Source of the DNA: Dastarcus helophoroides
Taxonomy: Eukaryota; Arthropoda; Insecta; Coleoptera; Bothrideridae
Reading direction: 5' to 3'
Length of the DNA stretch: 64,000 nt
Assembly (NCBI GenBank): GCA_028583605.1
Contig: CM053329.1
Coordinates: 4,898,001 to 4,962,000 of the forward strand
Shown one piece after another: positions 52,401-58,708 of the stretch; within the stretch, counting starts at the first letter, position 1; every line of letters starts with the position of its first letter. The position numbers and the translations under genes were made by a program. Under the pieces are notes generated by a model. It did no database searches. It saw nothing but the letters and a program-made list of their open reading frames with translations, and had not been told where the DNA came from.

Positions 52401-55400
52401 TTTATCTTATATTAATGCACTTGGAAGCTAACCGTTGAAAATAAAATAAAAAAGTATAAAAAAAGTAGTATTTCAATTCTTCTAATCTAATGTTATTTAT
52501 CTGAAGTTTTATATAATTAGTAAATTGGTATTACTATTTGTCGATTACCGGTTAAATGCAACAGAAACAAAGATTTGTTTTGTTCAGTTCTATATATATT
52601 TTTGCCTACATTTTTAAAGACTAGGTACCGTCACTACAAAAAATATAATGATAAATTTAATATTCCCTCTTTTAATGGAAGTTTTGTTTGTTAAACAAAG
52701 AAAAATGCAAATTATTGTATACATTTATGATAGGAAGAAATAATTAAGATTTTCTATTTTGTGACAAGTTTTTGTATTGATAAATAAAAATAAGGTAATC
52801 ATTTACTTATTTTAATATGGGGTAGTTTTTACTTAAACTAAATAATTTCAGAATACCTTCATAACCTGAGATATTAAGATTAACAGAGTTCTCTCCTTAA
52901 TAGCTTTAGAAAAATTAATCTCAAAATAATTGTAGAAAATTATTGTGTTCTTAAGAGACTCATTTAATTCTTGAATGAAATATACAAGCAGTATATAAAA
53001 AAACGAATTACCTATGCAAACCCTTCCTGTGTTATCTAAGACTGATCCTGGGTCACATTCGCACTTATAGGATCCGAAGGTATTGATGCATTCCCCGTTG
53101 AAGCAAGCTTCCGGACCTAATTCATGACATTCATCTACATCTTCACAGGCCATCGTATGTGGATTAAGCTGAGTTCCCGTAGGACAGATGCATTGGAAAC
53201 TTCCTGGGGTATTGCGGCATTGTCCTCCACTGCATGCCTGTATAATTGATCTAACAATTCATAATGGCGACGGTACATTTTCGAAATTGGATAGTAGGAA
53301 ACATGGGACATTATGAAATAATACTACAATATTTATTGCAATCGACTAGACGAATTTTCAACAAAATATAGGGAGCTTTTTAAGAGTTAACTCACCAGTT
53401 CTTCAATCTCACATTCATTAATATCGGAGCAAATTTTTCCAGTTTCATCAACTTCATATCCCGGATTACATATGCATCTGTATGTTCCAATTAAATTTTC
53501 GCAAGCTCCGTTTTGACATATATTTGGATTTTGGGCACACTCATTAATGTCATGACCATCGAAAGTTGATCCTGGACCATGAGGACACAATTGATCGAAA
53601 TCGGTAGTACCAGGCATTGGGCATGGCTGACATGTAGTTCCCCAGCCCATCGGCTTTCCGGTTACAATGGTGCAACAGCAACAACTTGACTTTGTAACTG
53701 CAGTTGTGGATGGATTAAAGCACAAGCCGTCTCTGTACTCTTGGTAACATAGATCACGTCTGGTATCTAAGCAGCTTCGGCCGTCTGGTCCTAAGGTAAA
53801 TCCCGGATGACACTCGCATCTGAAGCTACCAGCCGTGTTGTAACAAGTTCCGAATTGACATGGATTATTGATACATTCGTCTATGTCTACACAGTGATGA
53901 CCATCTGGACCAAGAGTATATCCAGAATCACAAATGCACCTAAAGGATCCTTCCATATTAACGCATCTACCATGATCACACATTCCTATAAATTTCATAA
54001 TTAAATGAATGTGGATTTGTTTGAGAGAACCTACCAGTATGAGCGCATTCATCAAGATCACTACAGAATGTTCTGTCGGCAGATTCAACAAAACCTGGTA
54101 GACAAGTGCAAGTATACGATCCCGGAATATTGTTACAACGACCATTTAAACATATTCGTGGGTTCTCATAACATTCGTCAATGTCTAAAAGAATGTTAAA
54201 CCAGATAATATGCAATAATTATGAAATTATAATAATTATTAAATAAATCTTACCAATACACGCAAAACCCGTAGGTGAGAGTTTGAATCCACTCTTGCAT
54301 TGACACTTAAAACTGCCATCCATATTGATGCAAATACCATTTGAGCACATGCCAATTTCAGCACATTCGTCATGATCAGTACACATGGTTCCATCAGGTG
54401 ACACATCAAAGCCGGGAGGACATTGGCAATTAAAGCTTCCAGGTGTATTGGTACATCTCCCATTTAAGCATTTACCCTCTCTGCACTCGTCAATATCTAA
54501 AAAAATGCTTAATTTTTAGCCAGCGCTTAGAAAATTGTAGGGATACTAAAAATAAAGGAAACAACTAGCCTTCACACACTTGCGATTGTCCATGCTTCCG
54601 ATAACCAGGGTCGCAAATGCATTCGTACGCCCTGGGTGTATCAATGCAATGTCCACCAGGTCCGCAAATATCTGGTCGCAGTATACATTCGTTGATCTTA
54701 ATCAAAGAACTATCAGAACCGCCTCCACCACCTCCAGTGCCGTCCCCTCCACCACCGCCTCCTCCACCTGGGCTTTCCGTTGGTTCTCCAGGCCCCGGAA
54801 ATGGTCCCCCACCCGGCGTGGTTGCACACAAGAGTCTGTGCTCGTCTGAAATTGATATTTTAACTTGCATTTGGTGATAATTAAGAAGCAATATTACCTT
54901 CGCCAAATTTAGGGCATCTTGTACATTCGTCGCCCCATCCTTCACCCATGTTTACTCCGCAACAGCAATCTTTTTTTGAAAGTCGCATGGGTAATCTATT
55001 CCTGCATTGTCCTTGAAGTGTTCTTTCCGTAAAACATATCCCTTGCCTTCCATCTAAGAAAAATAATTACATACATATGTAAATGCATCTAAGGAGAAAT
55101 TTATGTTTAAAATCAAACATTTAAATGCATATTATTAAACTTATTTGCTACAACTGTGCCACAAAATGTAGGAAATGAATTTCGAGGTTAAACATAAAAG
55201 TAGTCAAGTTTTTTGAGAATTCATTTTTTTTAATCAGAGTTTCATAATTAGCATATGACTCTTGACTTTTCCTATGACATATTCAAACCGAATTCTCAAA
55301 ATTTCGACTGAAAACTATATTTTCAAAAACGAAAGTATTTTAGTCTAAAATCAAACCTTTAATACAGGGCTTCGAACCGCTATTTTTTTTTGTTCCGGTT

Positions 55401-58400
55401 TTCGATTTTCGTTTCGACAAAAGAATTATATTGGTTCAGTTCAGGTTTTCGTTCTCACAAAAAATTATATTGGTTCAGTTCCAGTTTTCGTTTCGACAAA
55501 AATAACGGTTTTTTCCGGTTTTCGGTTCAGTTCCGGGTGACCCATTTTTTGATTTTTAAAAGTTTTTCGAATTAAAAATTGATTTTGGAACCTAATTTAG
55601 AAAATGTGATGTCTTTTTTTCTTTAATATAATCTCTTACCTGGGCTAAAATTGAAGGAAATATTTTCTATTTTTCAAGTTTAAAAGTTTCATGCCGAAAT
55701 TCTAAATTTTGAGTTCAATTTGAGTTCAAATTTCAAGAAAAGCCTAAACTTTATAAAAAAACTAAATCAGAATTTTGGGTTTAGATATTTCAAATTTAAA
55801 CTCGGGATTTTCATAAAAATTTTAAATTATATAAACTAGAGCTGAAAAGTTCTAGAATATACAAACTTTGGCGATCAAAATCAAAAATTTGAGAGACTTT
55901 TCTCTTTTCTTTCATAACTTTAGTTCTATATCAAAGATTTGACTTTCATTCGCTTTTTCTAATAAAATTGATTTTTACTGTATCGACTTAGTTTTCGATT
56001 AAAAAGATCAAATTAAAAAAAATAAATGAAAATAAAAAAGAACAAAAATTATAAAATGAAAAGTTTTGAGTTAAGATTTTGCGAGACCGTCTCAATTTAA
56101 AAAAAAGGACTTCAAATTTATTAAAAAAATTTTTTTTTTAAATTTCACCCTAATTTGGAAGTCTTGACTTTAAACCCAAATATTCGATTGTTTTTTCAGA
56201 AAATGTTGCTGAAAATTTCAAAATTTCTATAAAAAGTAACATTTTCCAGAGAACTTTGGGTTGAAATTGTGAGAATAAGGTCAATATTTTCTAGAAAATG
56301 TGGAAATTGTGAGTTTCTAATCTAATCTAAGCAGAAATAAGAGATGAAGATGAGATGAAAGTTGCATGAACTTGTGTAAAATTTTGAAAAAAAAAATTGA
56401 AATTTGAAAAAAAATTCCAATCTTAAGTATAAATTAAAAACTATTTTAAGTTTCGACGAACCAAAATAAACCGATATATTTTTTTTTGGTTTCGTTCCGG
56501 CGAAAATAACGGTTTTCGGTTCTTGGTTCAGTTCCGGTTCCAAGCCCTGCTTTAATAATCTACTTTCCAAAATGTTGAGTTTAGAGTAAATTTAAGAAAA
56601 TGAAATTCCGATAAATAAGATTAAATTTATGGATTTTTGTTGAGAACTCGAATTTTTTTAAATAAATATTGGTCGGAAACCAAACTCTTTCACAATTGAT
56701 TTTCCATCTACAAATACCTTCCCGCTTAATTAGACACATTTCAAAGTAACTGTTTGGCTGTATGTGTCTTTTTTAAAAAAAATATTTGGTCATTAATTCA
56801 AAGATTTACTTTGAGTTCCAAGAAAATTCAAGAAGCTCAAAAATATTGCTAATTTTATAATAAAAGAAATTAAGATTTATGCGGATATGTCAATGTCACG
56901 CCTTGTTTTCAGTGTTACTGACATCTAAATTAAATTATTTCAATCAGATTAGAAGATATTTTTATTTAAATAAAAAATAAATTAATGTATTTTTAGAAGA
57001 TACATATTTTAAATTAACAAAGTGAAGCACCAAATTAATTCCTGTAAGTAAGAATACAAAATATTGTTTTGCTTACCAATGCAGAATTTCTTATCCTGGC
57101 TTTGAATAAACCCGGGATTACAAAGACATATGTAAGAACCATCTGTGTTGATACATTTGCCATCTCTGCAAACATTTTCATCTTCACATTCATTTCTGTC
57201 ACCGCACTGGTTGGTAAGGGGATCTCTTGCTTGGCCTGGTGGACACTCGCATGTAAACGATCCTATGGAATTGACACAACGCCCTCCTTCGCAAAGATGC
57301 GGAATCGCTTCGCATTCGTTAATATCTATAGTTTTAAATTTTTAAATATTACAAAAAAAAACATATAAAACAGTCTGCTAAATTACCGACACATTCGCCT
57401 GTTTTTTGATTTTTGATAAATCCAATATCGCATTCTAATCTTGATGGACAATGTTCGCAAGGATGTCCCCAAGCTTTACCAACAGTAGCGCAACACAAGG
57501 TTTTGGTGCAAACGACGCCTAACAATTGATTGACGCATAATGGGCCCCTTATTCCGGTATAGCAAGGTCCAGTCCGGTAATCTAAAATTGTAAAATGATT
57601 CAGAAATAAAGTAGCATGTATTTTTCAGACCGAGTTCGGTAATTTTTTTTGATTTTGATTTGATAATTTTGACAGTTTTTTCAAAAAATCGAAAATCTTC
57701 AACTAATTTAACTATTTTGACTCCAATCTCTCTCTTGGAACGAAGAGATATTTAAAAAAATATAGCACAATATCTTTTGTTGAGGCCAAAATTTTCAAAG
57801 CATCTAGGACTGTTTTTTTGGCAAGTAGAGAACGACCTAGTCTGAGATAATGCAGCTATCCATCTATGTGTTAAGATGTCTATTATTTACTTTGCACTAA
57901 ATGGGAGAATGCCGCAGTAGCAACCAAAACAAAAAACATATTTATGAAAAACGTAAAATATTTACTTACAATTGTTGACATTTAGATTCAAAGATACTTA
58001 CCGATTTCGCAATGATTTCCCCTAAATCCATAAATACAAGCACATCTATCTGGTCCAATACATCTTCCTCCGTTCTTACATGGGTCCAAGCATATAGCTA
58101 AAATAAAATGTAATTTCAATGGTATAATCAAGAATACGAGGTTCTATTTTTAGGAAATAAGGAAGATCTAGTTAAGGTATATCAGATGGATAATTCGAAG
58201 GAAGCTATAAAAGTTTGTAAACATTCACGCTGCGCTTAAAGAATTGGGTTAACAACTTACGCTCAGTACAAAATTCGCCTGTGTACCCAGCTGCACAATT
58301 ACACCGTCCGTCTACGCAAGTGCCCCCGTTCATGCACATAGCTCGACATGGCCTTCCAACTCCTAAAAATTATACCTAATTATTCTGTTAAATTCAGGAT

Positions 58401-58708
58401 AATGAGTTCGAAAATAAGGGTGATAAGATTTTACCGTGGTGAGCTGGAGGTGGCAATAAATTATGACAACTAGACGATTCTTTTCCACCTTCGCACCGAC
58501 ATAGATTCGGTCTTATACACTGTCCGCTACTACCACAAGATCGAGAACAAATTGCTGTAATTGAAACAAGACATTGACTTTTAACAAATACAAATTATAA
58601 TGAGAATTATATTTGAAAAACTTACGAATTATACATAATCCTAATACATGATGCCTGCTCCAACCTGGACAACAATATGTCCTATATCTCGTTCTACATA
58701 CATTAGGC
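34238..58708 (-). CDS. FBN: Fibrillin, 37 coding exons seen, 5' end missing
   Basis: Extracellular microfibril glycoprotein. About 2,838 residues are visible; human fibrillin-1 has 2,871. Order: four-Cys N-terminal segment ([15 protein letters not shown]), EGF1-3, hybrid 1, two cbEGFs, TB1, Gly-rich linker plus EGF4, cbEGFs, TB2, cbEGFs, hybrid 2, TB3, twelve cbEGFs, TB4, two cbEGFs, TB5, cbEGFs, TB6, cbEGFs, TB7, seven cbEGFs, furin site KTRKRR and the C-terminal domain. This is the vertebrate order, module for module. TB domains show CCC plus AWG-x-C-x-x-CP; cbEGFs start D-x-D/N-EC and bind Ca2+. Most introns split the D codon of DxDEC (phase 1), as in vertebrates. Reading phase closes over all exons if four extra bases (E22, E25 twice, E27) are ignored. 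The Gly-rich linker resembles fibrillin-2. I saw no RGD motif. The signal-peptide exon lies beyond 58.7 kb or outside the window. Confidence 0.93.
34751..34963 (-). CDS. FBN: Fibrillin E36: furin site and C-terminal domain start
   Basis: [20 protein letters not shown] holds the furin-type site KTRKRR, which in vertebrates releases the C-terminal propeptide. A second basic patch [10 protein letters not shown] follows, then [11 protein letters not shown]. The large intron before it (34964-36889) contains the Penelope relic. Confidence 0.9.
35060..35990 (+). pseudogene. Penelope-like retroelement fragment (thumb and GIY-YIG endonuclease)
   Basis: 35075-35350 reads [20 protein letters not shown] and [18 protein letters not shown], the C-terminal part of Penelope-type reverse transcriptase. 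After stops, 35470-35808 reads [34 protein letters not shown] and further, the GIY-YIG endonuclease (YIGQT changed to YGGQT). The reverse transcriptase core is gone (5' truncation). It lies in the E35-E36 intron of the fibrillin gene, antisense to it. Beyond the frame is a decayed hammerhead (35939-35983). Confidence 0.9.
35939..35983 (+). ncRNA. Decayed hammerhead-ribozyme-like motif of the Penelope relic
   Basis: Stem I TACGC (35939-35943) pairs with GCGTA (35979-35983). The core position reads TTAAAAA, which is CTGAAGA with three C-to-T or G-to-A changes. Next come one T, stem II GCCAG / CTGGC (35952-35956 / 35962-35966), GAAA (35967-35970), palindromic ATACGTAT and C. Cleavage would be expected after 35978. 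Probably inactive. Confidence 0.55.
36890..37123 (-). CDS. FBN: Fibrillin E35: last EGF and linker
   Basis: [36 protein letters not shown], then a linker to EGCFSCR. Vertebrates have DINEC at the start of this module; here it reads CIQVSASC, so the Ca2+-binding residues are missing. Confidence 0.9.
37174..37379 (-). CDS. FBN: Fibrillin E34: cbEGFs
   Basis: [20 protein letters not shown] then [27 protein letters not shown]. Ends in phase 0 at NICIQ. Confidence 0.92.
37433..37597 (-). CDS. FBN: Fibrillin E33: cbEGF and start of next
   Basis: [16 protein letters not shown] and [12 protein letters not shown]. Followed by a 53-bp intron. Confidence 0.9.
38100..38339 (-). CDS. FBN: Fibrillin E32: two cbEGFs
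   Basis: [15 protein letters not shown] and [15 protein letters not shown]. Confidence 0.92.
38394..38513 (-). CDS. FBN: Fibrillin E31: cbEGF
   Basis: [20 protein letters not shown]; 120 bp, one module per exon. Confidence 0.92.
38568..38774 (-). CDS. FBN: Fibrillin E30: TB7
   Basis: [48 protein letters not shown]: last TB domain. Confidence 0.93.
38826..39074 (-). CDS. FBN: Fibrillin E29: two cbEGFs
   Basis: [17 protein letters not shown] and [16 protein letters not shown]. Confidence 0.92.
39128..39260 (-). CDS. FBN: Fibrillin E28: cbEGF
   Basis: [19 protein letters not shown] and [14 protein letters not shown]. The short AFRC spacing matches the vertebrate module at this place. Confidence 0.92.
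39261..42210 (-). other. Fibrillin intron E27-E28 (2.95 kb)
   Basis: Contains an ND5 NUMT, an (AT)n run at 40372-40392, about 0.45 kb of CGAAATTT filler (41.2-41.64 kb) and, at 41652, CAGCGGATGGCAACC, a hAT-end-like word. No other coding region. Confidence 0.5.
39429..39694 (+). pseudogene. nad5: NUMT: nuclear copy of mitochondrial ND5 fragment
   Basis: Reads [25 protein letters not shown], then [35 protein letters not shown], the conserved core of NADH dehydrogenase subunit 5 in frame for about 88 codons. Three AGA codons in a row fit Ser in the invertebrate mitochondrial code. Both flanks are unrelated nuclear sequence, and it sits antisense inside a fibrillin intron. Not expressed as far as can be seen. 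It is recent enough to keep an open frame. Confidence 0.93.
42211..42504 (-). CDS. FBN: Fibrillin E27: two cbEGFs, with an extra base
   Basis: [55 protein letters not shown]. After this the frame as given reads WFCTRANAG; dropping one base at about 42235 gives GFAPGPMQ, the expected end, joining in phase 0 to VCEDVNEC of E28. Confidence 0.9.
42505..43964 (-). other. Fibrillin intron E26-E27
   Basis: About 1.5 kb, AT-rich. 42640-42770 resembles 2030-2160 (AGTCTATAGACTT and neighbours). The open frame at 42916-43137 has no recognisable domain. Confidence 0.45.
43965..44349 (-). CDS. FBN: Fibrillin E26: cbEGFs and TB6
   Basis: [36 protein letters not shown], then TB6 ([34 protein letters not shown]). 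Confidence 0.92.
44508..45222 (-). CDS. FBN: Fibrillin E25: six cbEGF starts, two extra bases
   Basis: The longest exon (715 bp). [12 protein letters not shown], then cbEGFs [59 protein letters not shown] and the start VDECHE. Frame is lost at 45118 (an extra C after TMC) and again at 44534-44535 (an extra T after PDGHN). Removing both restores every expected Cys and phase 0 at the exon end. Confidence 0.9.
45903..46061 (-). CDS. FBN: Fibrillin E24: TB5
   Basis: [39 protein letters not shown]. The donor A|GTAGGT joins to E25 as CPISGTSEYIALC. Confidence 0.92.
46183..46435 (-). CDS. FBN: Fibrillin E23: two cbEGFs
   Basis: [16 protein letters not shown] and [16 protein letters not shown]. Starts in phase 0 after TB4, as in vertebrates. 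Confidence 0.92.
46539..46745 (-). CDS. FBN: Fibrillin E22: TB4, with an extra base
   Basis: In phase 1 it starts [10 protein letters not shown], then must change frame within 46713-46720 to reach [35 protein letters not shown]. One extra T explains it. No RGD, which vertebrate TB4 carries. Confidence 0.88.
46801..47049 (-). CDS. FBN: Fibrillin E21: two cbEGFs
   Basis: [20 protein letters not shown] and [20 protein letters not shown]. Donor GTTAGA. Confidence 0.92.
47105..47417 (-). CDS. FBN: Fibrillin E20: cbEGF remainder and two cbEGFs
   Basis: [51 protein letters not shown]. The G-x-G-Y/F spacing with NGVSC and DGYSC matches the corresponding vertebrate modules. Confidence 0.92.
47479..47672 (-). 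CDS. FBN: Fibrillin E19: cbEGFs
   Basis: [20 protein letters not shown], then [18 protein letters not shown], finished in E20. Ends in phase 0 at LNTP. Confidence 0.92.
47673..48587 (-). other. Fibrillin intron E18-E19
   Basis: About 0.9 kb of AT-rich intron. I see no coding region or clear repeat. Confidence 0.5.
48588..48754 (-). CDS. FBN: Fibrillin E18: cbEGF remainder and one cbEGF
   Basis: [18 protein letters not shown] then [19 protein letters not shown]. Confidence 0.88.
48816..48891 (-). CDS. FBN: Fibrillin E17: half cbEGF
   Basis: A 76-bp exon, [20 protein letters not shown], ending in phase 2 within the module. Followed by a 61-bp intron. Confidence 0.85.
49021..49272 (-). CDS. 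FBN: Fibrillin E16: two cbEGFs
   Basis: [20 protein letters not shown] and [20 protein letters not shown]. Donor GTACTT. Confidence 0.9.
49329..49457 (-). CDS. FBN: Fibrillin E15: cbEGF
   Basis: [17 protein letters not shown] and [14 protein letters not shown]. Donor GTTAGT. Confidence 0.9.
49583..50200 (+). repeat. Uninterrupted copy of the 30.65-32.77 kb transposon, 3' truncated
   Basis: Begins AACAGCCAAGGACGATTCGG, has ACAATTAGGGTTCCATATCA, and matches 30655-30720 joined to 31945-32410 (for example ATGAAACTG, GTCGATGACTAACA, AATATTCATCTAAATGAA). The right-hand third is missing. Located in the E14-E15 intron. Confidence 0.75.
50208..50549 (-). CDS. FBN: Fibrillin E14: TB3 and cbEGF
   Basis: [35 protein letters not shown], then [16 protein letters not shown]. 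The repeat element of 49.6-50.2 kb ends only a few bases beyond this exon's donor. Confidence 0.93.
50605..50910 (-). CDS. FBN: Fibrillin E13: hybrid domain 2 and cbEGF
   Basis: [46 protein letters not shown], then [17 protein letters not shown]. The CW start and short CNRNEC spacing match vertebrate hybrid 2. Confidence 0.92.
50950..52365. repeat. A-rich filler with a transposon-like right end, in an intron
   Basis: About 1.3 kb of GAAATTTTGAGAAAAA-type sequence ending in GGATCCAGGGGAGAGGCAAG, TGCCCCATCGTGCCC and TCAAGCTACGCCTATGG. The GCTACGCC end may pair in kind with the GGCACGTAGCC end at 8632, but a matching left end was not found. Confidence 0.45.
53012..53237 (-). CDS. FBN: Fibrillin E12: cbEGF remainder and one cbEGF
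   Basis: [16 protein letters not shown] completes the E11 module; [18 protein letters not shown] follows. Confidence 0.92.
53396..53985 (-). CDS. FBN: Fibrillin E11: cbEGFs and TB2
   Basis: The second longest exon (590 bp): rest of a cbEGF ([16 protein letters not shown]), cb[19 protein letters not shown]2 ([38 protein letters not shown]), cb[19 protein letters not shown] and the start of another (INECEIEEL). The TB2 triplet is a run of four Cys, with a longer spacer before GWG than in other TB domains. Ends in phase 0. Confidence 0.92.
54035..54184 (-). CDS. FBN: Fibrillin E10: cbEGF and start of next
   Basis: [20 protein letters not shown], then DLDECAHTG, whose remainder is in E11. Confidence 0.92.
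54254..54496 (-). CDS. FBN: Fibrillin E9: two cbEGFs
   Basis: [19 protein letters not shown] and [20 protein letters not shown]. Confidence 0.92.
54570..54845 (-). CDS. FBN: Fibrillin E8: Gly-rich linker and EGF4
   Basis: [20 protein letters not shown], two runs of six to eight Gly, then [17 protein letters not shown]. Vertebrate fibrillin-1 is Pro-rich and fibrillin-2 Gly-rich at this place. The expected donor after TGTGAAG reads GCTAGT, so the exon uses a GC donor or carries a changed base. Confidence 0.88.
54898..55053 (-). CDS. FBN: Fibrillin E7: TB1
   Basis: [37 protein letters not shown]: the TB (8-Cys) domain that precedes the linker region. Confidence 0.92.
55365..56549. mobile_element. 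hAT-type non-autonomous element in a fibrillin intron
   Basis: Ends CAGGGCTTCGAACCG and, on the other strand, CAGGGCTTGGAACCG. A perfect 8-bp target duplication CTTTAATA sits at 55357-55364 and 56550-56557. Sub-terminal GGTTTTCGGTTCAGTTCCGG repeats occur at both ends, typical of hAT. The 1185-bp body has no transposase and its centre is AAATTT-rich filler. Confidence 0.92.
57077..57325 (-). CDS. FBN: Fibrillin E6: two cbEGFs
   Basis: [19 protein letters not shown] and [20 protein letters not shown], cbEGF pair between hybrid 1 and TB1. Confidence 0.92.
57387..57581 (-). CDS. FBN: Fibrillin E5: hybrid domain 1
   Basis: [29 protein letters not shown] and [14 protein letters not shown]. This block is almost identical to the vertebrate hybrid 1 domain and is one of the best conserved parts of the gene; in vertebrates it takes part in microfibril assembly and LTBP binding. 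Confidence 0.93.
58002..58097 (-). CDS. FBN: Fibrillin E4: EGF3
   Basis: [18 protein letters not shown] and [11 protein letters not shown], the third N-terminal EGF. Confidence 0.85.
58261..58362 (-). CDS. FBN: Fibrillin E3: EGF2
   Basis: [19 protein letters not shown] then [12 protein letters not shown], a non-Ca2+ EGF. Phase 1 on both sides; the intron to E2 is only 72 bp. Confidence 0.85.
58435..58554 (-). CDS. FBN: Fibrillin E2: EGF1
   Basis: [20 protein letters not shown], six-Cys EGF without Ca2+ motif. Joins E1 to give CIIPICSRSC, as in vertebrate fibrillin. Ends with a short Pro/His linker (LLPPPAHH). Confidence 0.85.
58626..58708 (-). CDS. FBN: Fibrillin E1: N-terminal four-cysteine segment
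   Basis: Reads [20 protein letters not shown], matching the unique N-terminal region of fibrillins. Acceptor TTTTCAG, donor GTAAGT. Begins with the last base of a codon, so at least one upstream coding exon exists. Confidence 0.88.

Noticed and set aside
54617..54877. Proline-rich plus-strand open frame
   Set aside because: Exact antisense shadow of the Gly-rich fibrillin linker exon.
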